DNA of 64,000 bases from Apiosordaria backusii (GCA_030549205.1 JAUKTV010000008.1:1612001-1676000), one strand, 5' to 3'. Shown: positions 9,838 through 22,036, numbered from the stretch's first letter. Notes: generated by a model not told the origin, from the letters alone. Numbers and translations are program-made.

Positions 9838-11579
9838 AGGACACAGAACATCAGGCCACTTCTTGGCATACAATACCGTCAGGAAGGGTTCGAACGAATA
9901 TCTTGACATCGTTTGGCATATGTTTGCATCTTGCCGTCATCAGTGCATTTCATCCAGAGAATAGGATAGGGCACAGCAGCTCCTACGAGATTATCTTGAG
10001 GGACTGGTATGGTCGATTGAAGAGGAATTTGGAGTATTATCGGCGCCTTGGTCAGGATAACCGTTTACTTACACAACACTCTCCACTTGGGTTCTGGCTG
10101 GCGGACGTTTGCCTCTCACATTACCTCATTACATCACAACTTCAGCAACAACATTGGGAGGAGCGCTTTGATATTTTACACAGCGAATTTTATTTTGAAA
10201 GGAGATGGAAGATGAGGAGGATGGACAGCAGGATACAAAAATGGGGTACATTGGGGGTCATCAAACATGGCAAAAGCATATAGCATTGGCATGACATGGC
10301 GTACATTCATGGTTGATCATGGTTCATCATGATTGGAATTTTTTCAGCATAAGGGCTGGGCTGGACATGATTCTGGTTTGAGAGCGGAGCATTGAATGGG
10401 GAAGGGGGGGGGTGCATTGGCTGAAAGCATGCCACATACATACAAATATACATAATGATACCACAGGGAGGGGAGGCAGTGAAAAAAAGAGCGGGAAAGA
10501 GATATATTGTACCATGAGCAGAAGGGTAGATAGTACCTAATTTTAAACAACAATGGCTTTATTTGTCGAAGTTTATTATGCGCTATGTGTATCAGTGATA
10601 CTGTGATGGTCCTGCTAATACTTGATCCGCGAGAACGATACGAGTAAGAATAATAGACACCATCGTCATGGTCTTAGCTTTATCTAGAGTTCATCCGAGC
10701 TTTGATGAGATGTATCGCGGGTAAGCGGTGCTGTGCCTTTGACAGTGTGCCTGGTCGTCGCGGAGGGGCACTGGGTTGGGGACTCCGAAAAAGATATTTC
10801 TTGGTAAAAGGTAAGGTATCGTGAGCAAGCGGAGCGCTATTTGCAAGTTTTATCTAAGCTTAAATAGGATCTGAACATATTTTCCCACCTTATATATCAT
10901 TTCTGTCTTGTATTGATCTATACTTTATCTGGGGGTTTATAAAGGGTGTTGTAAGCAAGCGGTGCTTGATGTCTATGTTATTCTTCAAGGTATTTAAGCT
11001 TGAATGTGTGCGCAGAGCTGTGTTTGACTGAGTGGTTTGAGTTGGGGACCATGGGAAGACGGGAGGGGGGCGACGAACAGGATATCTCGAGAATGCTCCT
11101 AATAAAATTGAGAAAGGTAGATGATAACTAACTCCCCAACAATACTGAATCGACATCATATTGAACATCCGAAAGACCGACCCAAACCGCCCAGACTGTC
11201 ACCACACTCGAATCGCCCAAACCAAAGAGCATCCCCCGGCTACCAACGAAAGTCTGAAACTCTGTTCCCCATGCCTTTTTATCTCTGGTCTACATCATCA
11301 TTTCACTTTTCAAAATTCCCTGTGTTCCAGCCGCAGAGAGCTTTCCCAAGGGCAAAAAAGGGGGGGTCACTGGGGTTAGGGTTATCTAAGTACATTTTTA
11401 CTGTGGTCTCTTACTTTAAACTTCGTCATTGAGACTCATCGCTTCACTGAAGCCTAATCTCCACTTTGCTTCACATCGACGATAAAATCAAGAGATCTCA
11501 CTACATACCGTCACTTTCTAGCCATATCTAAAATATCAGGGCTCATCTGTCGAGAGTTCATTTCTCACAAAAGAAAAAT
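9838..11579. other. Intergenic, no supported gene
   Basis: The ORF at 9903-10283 is noncoding in character. Three copies of a 9-base AAGCGGWGC motif lie at 10723-10731, 10827-10835 and 10957-10965. The right-hand end (about 11120-11579) is pyrimidine-rich leader of the dml1 gene. No TATA box or RNA gene was identified. Confidence 0.5.
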
Positions 11580-13405
11580 ATGCACGAAATCATCACCCTC
11601 CAACTGGGGCAGCAGAGCAATTACCTTGCCACTCACTTTTGGAATACTCAGGTATTACTTAACCCCCCCCCCTCTTTCTTTTTCTCATATCACACCTCAT
11701 GAAAAAGCTGGCTGATATGTAACACAGGAATCCTACTTCACCTACTCCGAAAATGCCTCCGACGACCCCCTCATCGACCACGACGTGCACTTCCGCCCCG
11801 GGCTGTCCCCCGACGGCAAGACAGAGACGTTCACGCCGCGGACGGTGATTTATGACTTGAAGGGGGCGTTTGGGTCGATGAAGAGGGTGAATGCGCTGTA
11901 TGAAGTTGATGGTGACGAGCCTGATCCGGCGCAGTTGAATCTGGAAGGTATGGCTGGAGTGTGGTATGCCCCCCCCCCCCCCTCCCTTATCCTTCCCCAT
12001 GTTCCATACAAAAAAAAAAAAAAAAAAAAAAAAAGAGAATCTGATATGTGTCACAGGCCCGGCAAAACCCTCCTCCAAAAAGCCCCCCCATCACCCCCTC
12101 CCCCTACACCGAAGCCCTCAACGCTGGACTCCGCCCCCAACGTCCCACCCCCGCCACGGTGAAGTATTTTAGTGATTTCAGCAGATTGTATTATCACCCG
12201 AGGTCAGTGGTGCAGCTGAACGAGTTTGAAGTTGCGTCGAGCGTTCAGCCGTTTGAGCAGTTCAGCACGGGGGAGGAGCTGTTTCGGGAGCTGGACAAGG
12301 AGCATGATCTGTTGGATAGGGACTTGAGGTTTTTTGCAGAGGAGGCGGACTTCATGCAGGGGTTTCAGGTGTTTATGGGGGTGGATGATGCTTGGGGGGG
12401 TTTGGGGGGAGGTATTTGGAGAGGGTGAGGGATGAGTATGGGGGAAGGTGGGGGTTTGGGTTTGGGGGTTGGAGACGGCGAATGTTAGGTCTCTTCCACG
12501 AGTATGCTACCCAGGAGAAGTTGTGAAATTATTTTGCTGTTATGCTAATCTCTTTGGGGGCAGGATAAACGATTGTTGAGGTTGGCGAACAAATCTCGTG
12601 CTTTTACGGAGCTGTACACACACAGTTCGATTTTGGTGCCGCTTTCGATTCCTTCGAGGTTGCCGTCTTCGCTAAGTAACTTTGACACTACCTCGCTGTG
12701 GCATACGACGGGGTTGCTTGCCTCGGCGGTGGAATCTGCGCTGCTGCCATCTCGCTTGAGGGGGCAGAAGAAAGAGACTCTTAATACTATTATTGAAACG
12801 CTTGACTTGACTGGCAAGCAAAAGGTGGCTGGGTTGCAGTTTTCGGTTAATGCTTCGCCGATTGAGGATCTCTCGGAGGGTGTGCAGCTTGACATGTCGC
12901 TGTCTGGTTCGGGAGGGGATCAAATAGACGCTTACTCTATGAGAGGGAGGGATGAGAGGATGCCGAGGGTGTTTAGTCAGTTGGTTACGACGAGGGGTGT
13001 TCGGCCGAGGAGATGGAGGAGGGGAGGGAGGGGGAGGAGCTGGATGAGAAGGGGAGGAGGGTGAGGAGGAGTGCGTATGAGCCGATCACGAAGACGTATT
13101 CGACGTCGCTGGCGTTTCCTATTTTGGACTCGTTCCCGGAGATCTTTACTGTTGAGAGGGATGATGATGAGGATGATGGGAAGGATGAGAAAAAGGAGGA
13201 AGAGGGAAGGGAGATGACGGTGAGGATAACGACGAGTTTGTCTACTGATTCGAGTGTATGTACTAGGTTGAGGAGGCTCAAGGACACGGTGATCAAGTCG
13301 ATTGGGTTGGAGGATAGGGAGATGATTGGGAATGAGCTGGCAGAGATGGCGGAGGAGTATCATGAGGGGTGGAGTAGTGGGAGTGATAGTGGGGAGGATG
13401 ATTGA
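11580..13405 (+). CDS. dml1: DML1/Misato tubulin-like protein, broken by four 1-base homopolymer frameshifts
   Basis: Best model: exons 11580-11651, 11728-11963, 12057-12501 and 12564-13405. The product starts [22 protein letters not shown], the Misato/DML1 signature, followed by ESYFTY, the HDVHFRPG block and the [14 protein letters not shown] block. Later exons give the [60 protein letters not shown] and [13 protein letters not shown] regions. As given the frame breaks at C7 12083-12089, G7 12394-12400, G5 12440-12444 and G4 12994-12997; adding one base to each run makes the total 1599 nt (532 aa), a normal family length. DML1 acts in mitochondrial inheritance and morphology in yeast. The gene ends in an acidic tail (SDSGEDD). 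Either the assembly is wrong at these runs or the gene is decaying; conservation through to the end favours the former. Confidence 0.85.
12010..12034 (+). repeat. A25 homopolymer inside dml1 intron 2
   Basis: A run of 25 A lies in the middle of dml1 intron 2, just downstream of a long C run (about 11970-11980) in the same intron. Length calls at such runs are unreliable. Confidence 0.9.
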
Positions 13406-14776
13406 TGGGTGTACTGGTAGGTGGATGATGGACTGTGATTGAAAGCAGGAGTTCTGATATGATGATGTGACGGGACCAAGAACATATATTTCTTATTTGT
13501 CCCAGATATTTAAATTATTGGATATACTTCCAAATCTTCATCGCACAGGGAAATTCTTGCACGATTCAAAGAAGAATCTCCATCAATGAGAATTTGGGAG
13601 ACAGATTTGGACTGTGGCCAAGCCCGACAATTTCAAGTGACATATGCAAGGAACTGCTTCAACCTGCAGCTCTAATCCACCATTAAAAGATCTAGATGGC
13701 AATGTTAAGGTACCCGAGACTGAGTGTGGTTGGCGAGACATTCATGTACTCATGGCCTGACATGAGACTCGGCAACTGCACAAAAGAGGATGTGTAGGGC
13801 TGACCGGTCAGGGGCTGGTGCGTCCCGAGACACCCACACCAGTTCGAACAATCCCGATTAGCCGCGCGAAGAGAGATTCGAGTATGTCTCTCTCATGTTG
13901 TATCGGAACCGAGTCACTGACAGTCAGGCAAGTAGGCGGCTTTGGGGTAACAATCACACCCGATACGCAGCTAGGAAACGCAACATCATCCAACAGGAGC
14001 GGGCCGACCGATATCGTATTCGGTATCTGCTGAAAGCCATTATCCAACTCTATCCCGACTCACACCCGAATCCTTCAACCCGAGATTGATGATCCTGGCC
14101 GGCGGGTGATGGTGTTACGGAATACCCGTAGATGGCACCTGACGTGGTGATATCGAGACTCCTTCATCTTGTTGACAGGAACCAGGCACAAGGCCAGCAG
14201 TTAAACTTCTGTTACTGTATAACTTATCACCATGTCGTGCGAATTACGTGTAGACTCGGAAACGACACCCATAACCCATATCAAAGACCCATTTAGATTG
14301 ATTGCGTGCAGTCAACATGCAGCCTCTCCCCAGCATTATCGGATGCTGAATGCTGCGTCTCCAATCGCCTGCAGCCCGCTCTCCACCCACACCCACCTTT
14401 CCGCGAATAAGCGTGAGCTGCCACCACACCCCCTCACCGCTGAGAGCGCTGTAGGCCCAGGCCAGATCGCTGAAGCAAGCCCAGGTCTAGCCGGTACTTG
14501 CAGGTTCTGGAACCCCCAAGGACGCTGGAGCGCTGCAAGCAGTTACCTCATCACCGGGCAGGGCAAAACACAACCAAATCGCACAACCTGGAAACTCCCG
14601 TCGGCTTTCCTCGAACTTTAGACTTCGTCGTACCCGTTCAGCCCGCGAACCACCCGAACCGGTTTGTTGAGAAAAAGGCATGATCTGCAGTCTGTTGGTG
14701 GTACTTTGTCCCCGTCACGCGCGTCATTCCGTCTTCGAGTCCATCGATAACCAGTTCCGGCATCGCCTCCAACACA
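13406..14776. other. Intergenic between dml1 and the 14777 gene
   Basis: No ORF with coding character or recognisable domain on either strand. The last 100 bases form a plausible short leader ending AACACA-ATG at 14777. Nothing else supportable. Confidence 0.5.
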
Positions 14777-16675
14777 ATGGCGGCTGCAACAATGGGCGAT
14801 GCTGCGAGGCTCGTGTCGGAGCTGCACGACAAGCTCGCTGAGCTGGACGGCAAAGTAGCCGCCTACCAGCGCGACATGCTGGCCGAGTTTCACAGGCACA
14901 TGGAGCACTGCCTCAAGGCGTACCCGGACGACGTCTCTAACCAGGTGTCGCGAGTCATCGCCGAGTCAATGTCCAGGTACCCGGCTCTGAGTCCACCAAG
15001 CCACGACATGCCCGAGTCGCCCGCTACCGACCATAAGACCCCAGCCTGGAAAGGTTCGCCCCCGCCTGTTCTCCCCCACACATCAGGCATACCAAAAGAG
15101 GGTCCTCGGAGTCCGCACGAGCGGGAGAAGGAGTTTCAGGGTGTCTTCACGCCGACATACCTGCCGCTACTTGAGTGCAATGAACGCTCCTCCCATCGAT
15201 CACCACCGACATCGCCGGTATCGGTACCCGTTGTCCAGCCACAGCAGCAACAGCAACAGCAACAGCAGCAACAGTTACAACCGCCAGCCCCTCTGTCTGT
15301 CGATAACGTCAAAAAGGTGGAGGAAATCAAGAAGCCCGAGGCCCCTGTCGAGGGTAGGCCGGATCCGATTAGGCGACTGACCGACCGATCCACGTCATCG
15401 GTCGAGTCCTCCAGCAGCGAGTCCAAGGTGCGCAGAAGTGCATTGCGTCGGAGTTCCAGCTCCGTTAAAGGTGCCAGCCCAAGACGGGTGCGCTTCGATT
15501 TTTCAGGAGAGGAAGTGTTCCCGTCATCTTCCCCGCAGCAGGCTGCCAGCCTCGCGGCTATGGCTGTGGAGGAGGATCAGGCGGAGAAACCCAAGGCTGT
15601 GCTTCTGCCTGTTGTCGAAACGTCAGCCACCACTTCTGTTGCCGTTGTAGAAGAGGATGAGTCACTCGAGCCAGAAGACGAAGAGTATACTGGGACATCG
15701 CTCCTCGATGTCGAGGGCGAGGAGGATTTGCTTCCAAGACCGAAAAAGGTTTCTTCTACCCAAGCCTTGCAAGCACTTACCCGCAGCCCGTTAGAAGAAG
15801 GATCGTTTTGGACTGTTGTTAACGCGAATAACAATGAGGAGTCTGGGAAGGTGAATGGCCAGAAAGAGAACGGAACCAGCACCATTTCGGACTCAGCTCC
15901 TATCAAGGTTGACTCCCAGGCCACTATTCGACCTATTGACGGCCCAGGAGAGGACGTCCCAGTTAGTGGTTTGCTTGGCTCGCCGATTGAGGAGCTAGAG
16001 CAGTATAACGACGACGGCGACGAATCCGAAGAGGAATTCTTGTCAATGCGGCCCAAGAACACCAAGAAGTCCCCGTCGCCAGGGGCGCAAGCATCATTCA
16101 AGGCTCCGCTGCCTTCCCGATTTTCGCCCTCTACCCACAGCTCCATGGCCTCTGGGACGTCCAAGACGAACGGGAAACATGATGTGATTGAAGAGGACCC
16201 AATGTTCGACTTCGAAGACGGGGAGGACCAGGCTCGCAAAGCAGAGAAATATGCCTTGGAAGATGAGGACGATGACGGAGTGGAAGTTCACATCCCCCAC
16301 CGACCTGTGAGGACTACTCCCACGCCTTTGCAGACCGCAACCAGGGACGAAAACAAGAAGCATTCCCGAACCACTAGCTTGCCACCGGTTTCACCCTCGG
16401 CGGTGTTATTTGGCCACAGTGTCGGGTCCTTCAAGGGCAATTCCATTTCACTAAACCCCATTAAGAACACAAAGCTCTATGATGAGATCGCCGGGCTGAA
16501 GGACGTCCACTTCTTTGTCGGTAGTGTCGACGGACGTAGTGGTGCCGAGGCAGCCGATATGGGAAGTTATAGGGCTATGTGGAAGGGGGTGCCGGTTGCG
16601 CCGAGGAGTTTTACGGAGAGGTTGGCGATTGAGGAGGCAATGGAGCGGAGGAAGATGGAGGATGAGGAGGAGTAA
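14777..16675 (+). CDS. Disordered fungal protein with RVRF (PP1-docking-like) motif, 632 aa
   Basis: An intron-free ORF with a clean start (AACACAATGG). Residues 8-70 are predicted helical or coiled coil (LVSELHDKLAELDGKVAAYQ). Residues 156-166 are polyglutamine. Residues 203-232 are Ser-rich and basic. SPRRVRFDFSGEEV (234-247) contains RVRF, which fits the [RK]-V-x-F protein phosphatase 1 docking pattern. The long middle part is acidic and disordered. The C-terminal approximately 110 residues (SVGSFKGNSISLNPIKN ... YDEIAGLKDVHFFVGSVDGR ... MWKGVPVAPRSF) look conserved and folded. I do not recognise the family; it reads as a Pezizomycotina-specific conserved protein. A PP1-targeting or cell-cortex scaffold role is only a hypothesis from the motif. 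Confidence 0.8.
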   Translation: MAAATMGDAARLVSELHDKLAELDGKVAAYQRDMLAEFHRHMEHCLKAYPDDVSNQVSRVIAESMSRYPALSPPSHDMPESPATDHKTPAWKGSPPPVLPHTSGIPKEGPRSPHEREKEFQGVFTPTYLPLLECNERSSHRSPPTSPVSVPVVQPQQQQQQQQQQQLQPPAPLSVDNVKKVEEIKKPEAPVEGRPDPIRRLTDRSTSSVESSSSESKVRRSALRRSSSSVKGASPRRVRFDFSGEEVFPSSSPQQAASLAAMAVEEDQAEKPKAVLLPVVETSATTSVAVVEEDESLEPEDEEYTGTSLLDVEGEEDLLPRPKKVSSTQALQALTRSPLEEGSFWTVVNANNNEESGKVNGQKENGTSTISDSAPIKVDSQATIRPIDGPGEDVPVSGLLGSPIEELEQYNDDGDESEEEFLSMRPKNTKKSPSPGAQASFKAPLPSRFSPSTHSSMASGTSKTNGKHDVIEEDPMFDFEDGEDQARKAEKYALEDEDDDGVEVHIPHRPVRTTPTPLQTATRDENKKHSRTTSLPPVSPSAVLFGHSVGSFKGNSISLNPIKNTKLYDEIAGLKDVHFFVGSVDGRSGAEAADMGSYRAMWKGVPVAPRSFTERLAIEEAMERRKMEDEEE

Positions 16676-17879
16676 GGGGAGAGGGAGGCTGTATATGTTT
16701 TGCTTGGCTTGGCTTGGCTTGGTTGGGATTTCGGGGTTGATTATGCCTCTTTTACGTTTGCATGGATTTGGAGCGATTGCATTATTTTCGACATTACCGG
16801 GATTTTATACATGGTGTTTCTTTCTGCCCTGGGGTGATCAAGGTAGGGGGGCTTACAAGGGAAAGACAGGCTCGGGGATTAAACATCATGAGAAGGACGG
16901 TGTTATATGTGGTTTTTGTACTATACTATAGCTGCATCATAAACTCGGATACGGTAATGGGGGGTAATGGATCAGGATGAGGGAAAGGAGAGGGATGGGA
17001 TGGGATGGGATGGGTGTAATAGGGTAATTGGTGTTTTTGCGGTAAGGGTGAGGGAAATGGTTCGGATGGGATTGATGGAAATGGTGGAGGGCATGCAGAT
17101 TCATATGTATATGTACCGAAAATCAAATCTGATGCTTCTTCCGGAATCGAGACGTTCGATATGTTGCGTAAATGAACACCACCGGGGCAGTGCTCCCTTT
17201 TCGGCATGGTGCCGCCTCCACACAAATCGGTAGGAAGTGCTCCGGGGCGGGGCCGGTGCGACGCCATCGGCATCGGGTGGCTTGCACGGCCAAAACGGCC
17301 CGGCACTGGGCTTAGACCATCGCCGAGAGAGGCTGACCAATCAGGTCAAGTTGCGACCGTGTCAAAGACAACCGAAGTTTGACCAGGGAGGATGTGGTTG
17401 TCCGTGCTACCTGCTGGGGGTGGCATTCAGTGTGCAAGTGTGGCCTTCTGAGGCACGACTGCTGCTGGGTTTTTCCAACAAAGCAATGAAACTTGCCAAT
17501 TGCCATTCTGATGACAGGTGTTTTGTTTGAATTGAAGTTTCTTTCTTTCCTGTGGCTGGTTTATTCAGATACGTACAGAGCGTAGCGGGCTTTTTTGTTG
17601 TCAATTGTTACAGTCGCAACCTGGCCTACATTGCGAATACCCGGTGTCGATCGGATTGATTGATTGATTGCACCTTGACGACTACTGTGGGTGGAGCAGA
17701 TACGACTTCTACGAACATCACGACGGGTATTGTCTTTCAAGACATAGACAGGAAGTGGAGCATGAGGCGGTAGTCAGTTCCTTTCGAGTTCGAGCCGCGG
17801 CGGTCATCAGCGCAAGGCGAGCGCATCGCCATTCCCAACCTTCCACCACCACCACCCACCACAATACGATCCGATCACG
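16676..17879. other. Intergenic; pentamer repeats and promoter of the glutaminyl cyclase gene
   Basis: A short CTTGG pentamer array lies near 16699-16722 in the 3' region of the preceding gene, and a TGGGA pentamer array at about 16995-17013. A GATT tetramer array lies at about 17658-17670. No ORF is convincing. The approximately 200 bases before ATG 17880 are the probable promoter and leader. Confidence 0.5.
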
Positions 17880-19071
17880 ATGCGCCTCCTCACCAGCATC
17901 CCGCTCCTCTTCTCCCTCCCCTTATTATCAACAGCCTACACCCCCCTCCCCGACTCCCTCCTCAAATCCATCACCCCGCCCCTACCAACCGACTTTGACA
18001 TCCTCCCCTCGCAGCAACTATCCCTCCTCTCCCCTTTGCTAATCCCCCGCGTGCCCGGCACCCCAGGGCAACTCCGCGCTCAGGAGCATTTTATATCCTT
18101 TTTCCAAAAACATCTTCCCGAATGGGAGATTTCCTGGCAGAACAGCACTGGGACGACGCCAGTGACGGGGGACAGGCAGATACCCTTTCAGAATATCATA
18201 CTCCGGCGGGAGCCGCCGTGGACGAAAAAAAGAGGGCCGGGGCAGGCGAGCTTGCTGACGCTGGTGGCGCATTATGATAGTAAGATTGAGCCGGAGGGGT
18301 TTGTGGGGGCGACGGATAGCGCGGGGCCGTGTGCGGTGTTGATGTATACTGCGAGGGAGGTGGAGAAGGAGTTGGTGAAGATGTGGGGGGGGCAGGAGGG
18401 CGGGAAGTTGCAGGAGGGGATAGATGGGGAGGGGAAAGGGAAAAAAGGGGAGGATGTGGGGGTGCAGATTTTGCTGTTGGATGGGGAGGAGGCGTTTAAG
18501 AGTTGGACGGAGGTGGATAGTCTTTATGGGGCTAGGTGAGTACTCTACCCATGGGGGAAATGGGGGGGGGGGATATATGCTGATAATGGGGGGATATAAC
18601 AGGTCGCTGGCGGCACACTGGGAAGCGAACCCTTACCCGGCCATGTCGAAATTCAAGAACCCGATGAGGCAGATTAGTCTGTTTGTGTTGTTGGATTTGC
18701 TGGGAAGTGCAGCTCCAAGAGTGCCGAGCTACTTTCAGAGCACGCACTGGGCGTATCAGCGGATGGCGAGCATAGAGGGGAGGATGAGGCAGATGGGGAT
18801 TTTGAAGACGAGCCCCAAGGAGCCGTTTTTGCCCGAGGGGGGCAAGATGAGCACGCAGTTTGAGGGGCAGGGGTTTGTGGGGGATGACCATGTGCCGTTT
18901 ATGGCGAGGGGGGCGCCGGTGCTGCATTTGATTCCTACGCCGTTTCCGAGGGTGTGGCATACGATGGAGGATGATGGGGAGCATTTGGATATTGACACGT
19001 TGAGGGATTGGGCGTTGGTTGTGACGGGGTTTGTGCTGGAGTGGATGGATGTTGGGAGGGGGAAGTCATAG
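17880..19071 (+). CDS. Secreted glutaminyl-peptide cyclotransferase (M28 family)
   Basis: Exons 17880-18535 and 18603-19071, with a 67-nt GTGAGT...ACAG intron inside an Arg codon, give 374 aa. Residues 1-19 are a signal peptide. The fold is the zinc-dependent aminopeptidase-like M28 fold: LVAHYDSK (His131) and ATDSAGP (Asp146) supply zinc ligands, LLDGEEAF (Glu203/Glu204) the catalytic and metal-binding glutamates, and the C-terminal FPRVWHTMEDDGEHLD (His338) the last ligand. FLPEGGKMSTQFEGQGFVGDDHVPF is typical of eukaryotic glutaminyl cyclases. The enzyme converts N-terminal Gln or Glu into pyroglutamate in the secretory pathway or outside the cell. A Gly/Lys-rich insertion (about 168-192) lies between the two catalytic blocks. 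No frame defects. Confidence 0.92.
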
Positions 19072-20169
19072 GAGGGCGGGGGGGGGCGGAAATGAGGGAT
19101 AACAGGACTCGTTGGGGAAGGGCTGTTGTGATGATTGTATACCTATATATATGGCCTTGGGGGGAGCGAGGTATAAGAATAAGTCAAAATTAGGGCATGA
19201 ATGAAGATCTAGTTCGGTCTGAATGGATGTTCATGGACATATGATCATAAACATTTATATCAATTACAACTGTAACTCTGGAAAGTGTCTGATCCAGTTC
19301 TTAAAAACATATCGACCTGGGTGGATCGGCTGATAGCAGCATTTCTTCGCCATCTCTCTCGTAAGTACAGAGTTGAGTTGTGAGAGCAGTGAGCCGGACA
19401 GAAATATTTCGGTACCAAACAATATATACCTCTTTACACGCAGGATATCTCGAAAAAATCGCTTGTGACAATCTGTTAGTGTTTTGGTGCTGATCCCTCA
19501 CAAGCGATATCTCACACCACGTGCACCTGGACCTGGCATCCGAGTGGGGCGGCAGTGTCGTGGGGTGGCGGGGCTATGTTGGCCCACGCAGTCACCCGCC
19601 AAACCCCACCAATTATTGCACATGCTGGCGCCGCCGCTGCGCCTGAAGTTCCCAGGCGACATGACCTGCCGAAAGTGTTTCGTCCGACTTTGAAACAAAC
19701 ATCAGTTTCTGGTCCATCTCATCTCGGAGGTGCCTATTCAAAAACTCCTCCGTTGCACAACGCCTTAGCCTCCCTCAAGTCCGCCAAACCCGCGAAAACC
19801 ACCGCCTCACAACCTTGCCTTAGTCAACCATCCCTTTAAAGCACTCAGGGGATCTATCATCACCAAATCACCCACTCTCCGGTATCCAGGCAGCGCGTAA
19901 GGTTGGGCTTTTCTTCCTTCTCCGACTATCCCGCAGAGACGCTCAAGGCATCTCTGCTTCTCCCAAAAACGGCTTCTCACGAGTCTACCCAGTCTCCCAC
20001 GCCCTCCGAGACCCAACGCGATCCCCTCCGCAACACAACCACCGCAGGAGGTATTCTCTTCAATCGCGCCTACACTTCGAACCCCCAACCCCCGCCGACT
20101 GCCCGTTTTGTCGCCTCCCACTCCGAACCGGCACCGCAGTCGAGCTCACAGAAACAACACACGGCAACC
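19072..20169. other. Intergenic and leader of the Pho85 gene
   Basis: No supported gene. From about 19700 the sequence is C/T-rich, as expected of the kinase transcript leader; the ORF at 19903-20409 reads through the kinase intron and is a shadow. Nothing else is seen. Confidence 0.5.
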
Positions 20170-21233
20170 ATGGACGGCAAGAGGCACCACAGCTCTTTCC
20201 AGCAGCTGGAGAAACTCGGCGAGGGTACATATGCGACAGTGAGTCATGCCGTTTGGTTGTGCGTCGTCTTTATGGTTTGTCGGCTAACTTTTCGACTTAG
20301 GTTTTCAAAGGCCGCAACCGCCAAACGGGCGAGCTCGTTGCTCTTAAAGAAATTCATCTCGACTCGGAAGAGGGCACCCCTAGCACTGCTATCAGAGAGA
20401 TCTCATTGATGAAGGAGTTGAAGCACGAGAACATTGTCGCCCTTCACGATGTCATCCACACCGAAAACAAGCTGATGCTGGTCTTTGAGTACATGGATGG
20501 CGATCTTAAAAAGTACATGGACAACAACGGCGACCATGGGAAGCTCCGGCCGCACATCGTCAAGTCGTTCATGTGGCAGCTGTTGCAGGGGATCCACTTC
20601 TGCCATGAGAACCGGGTTTTGCATCGCGACCTAAAGCCGCAGAACCTGCTGATCAACAGCAAGTTGCAGCTCAAGCTCGGGGATTTCGGTCTGGCCCGCG
20701 CCTTCGGTATTCCCGTCAACACGTTCAGTAACGAGGTTGTGACGCTTTGGTACCGCGCCCCGGATGTGTTGTTGGGAAGCAGGACCTATAATACGAGCAT
20801 TGATATCTGGTCGGCTGGCTGCATCATGGCCGAGATGTTTTCTGGACGGCCGCTCTTCCCTGGTACTACCAATGAGGATCAGACGATCAGAATCTTCAGG
20901 ATCATGGGCACGCCAACCGAGAGGACATGGCCGGGGCTGTCGCAGTTCCCCGAGTACAAGACGACATGGCAGATGTACGCGACGCAACCGCTCAAGAATA
21001 TCTTGCCCCAGATTGACGATCACGGCATCGATCTCCTTCAGCGGATGCTGCAGCTGCGGCCAGAGCTTCGCCTCTCGGCAGCCGAGGCGCTGAGGCACGA
21101 ATGGTTTGCCGAGTTTCACAAGCCTGCCCACCCGCAGCAACACCACCAGCCTCAGCAACCGATGATGCATCCTCATAGGGGCTACCAGCACACTGTGCCG
21201 AGCCAGAATGTGTATGGGAACTATCCGGCGTAG
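20170..21233 (+). CDS. pho85: Pho85-type cyclin-dependent kinase
   Basis: Exons 20170-20238 and 20301-21233 with a 62-nt GTGAGT...TTAG intron give 333 aa. Gly-rich loop [11 protein letters not shown] spans the splice; catalytic Lys39 (VALKE), the PSTAIRE helix at 50-56, HRDLKPQN at 131-138, DFG at 151-153, and YRAPDVLLG are all intact. The activation segment [21 protein letters not shown] carries Ser where Cdk1 has the activating Thr, a Pho85/PhoA hallmark. The kinase pairs with Pcl-type cyclins and controls phosphate response, cell cycle and morphogenesis. The C-terminal tail after the kinase domain is His/Gln/Pro-rich and about 40 residues long. No frame defects. Confidence 0.95.
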
Positions 21234-22036
21234 GGGCCGAGGACATATTATTCGCAAGGAGGCAGTGCCCAAATGAGGAACGCATTTCAGAGGTATTGAA
21301 TAGGGCGGGGGTTTGTTGGGTGTTTGTTCTATCTGGCTGCTTTCTTCCATCATCCGCAATTGCTTGCAGTATTGGTAGCAGGTTCAGAGAATGGTGTATC
21401 TTGAGTTAGTTTCTTTTCTCATATCATATAAGTCATGTGTCATGATAATGAGTGGAGGTGGAGGAATAGGTATAGGTTTTTTCTTTTCTTTTTTTTTTTT
21501 TTTTTTTTTGAATGTCAAGCGGTGGTAGTAGTAGCATAGATAATCTCACGAGATACCCATACATTTCGTATTTTTGTGTTTGTGACGATGACATGGTATT
21601 TACTGAAGTGGTACTCCGTATCTTGCATGTCAATCCAGTCTTGAAGATTGTGGGGACTGATATGGAGAGGGTGCCCCGCTAAAGAACATCACCCTCCCCC
21701 CGCTAGTGGCTTATCGATAACTTTATTTCGTCTGCATGTCTCCACTTTATGTCGCGCGCGCCGCTGTGTTAGGTCATTTGCGTACAGTACACAAGCTCGC
21801 TGTAGAGTTGGCGAGCGGCCTTTGACAACGTGACCTACCTACGACTGCACATCGACAAAGACTTTTTGAGCAATGGGAAAAGCTTACCGAGCACTACTAC
21901 TGCTGCGCGCTACCCCGTTTTTCTCTTCTTTTTTCTTTTTTATCTATTGCTCCCGCGCGGAAGGACGTACTTGATTGATTGATTGATAACACGACTACGG
22001 ATACAACTCGACTGTTTTCGGAGTCGCATCGACGAC
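21234..22036. other. Intergenic; long T run and Sgf73 promoter
   Basis: Contains a T21 homopolymer at 21489-21509, a GACCTACCTAC motif near 21834, and a GATT tetramer array at about 21971-21986. No coding ORF. The segment 21900-22036 is the likely Sgf73 leader. Confidence 0.5.
21489..21509 (+). repeat. T21 homopolymer
   Basis: A 21-base T run about 260 bases downstream of the pho85 stop, within its probable 3' region. The exact length may be unreliable. Confidence 0.9.

Noticed and set aside
9210..9869. 219-aa minus-strand ORF
   Set aside because: Kept open by the 57-bp repeats of the plus-strand ORF; its translation is a mirror of those repeats.
11373..11390. TTAGGG-like sequence (GGGGTTAGGGTTA)
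   Set aside because: Only one or two units and no array, so it is not a telomere or a clear interstitial telomeric repeat.
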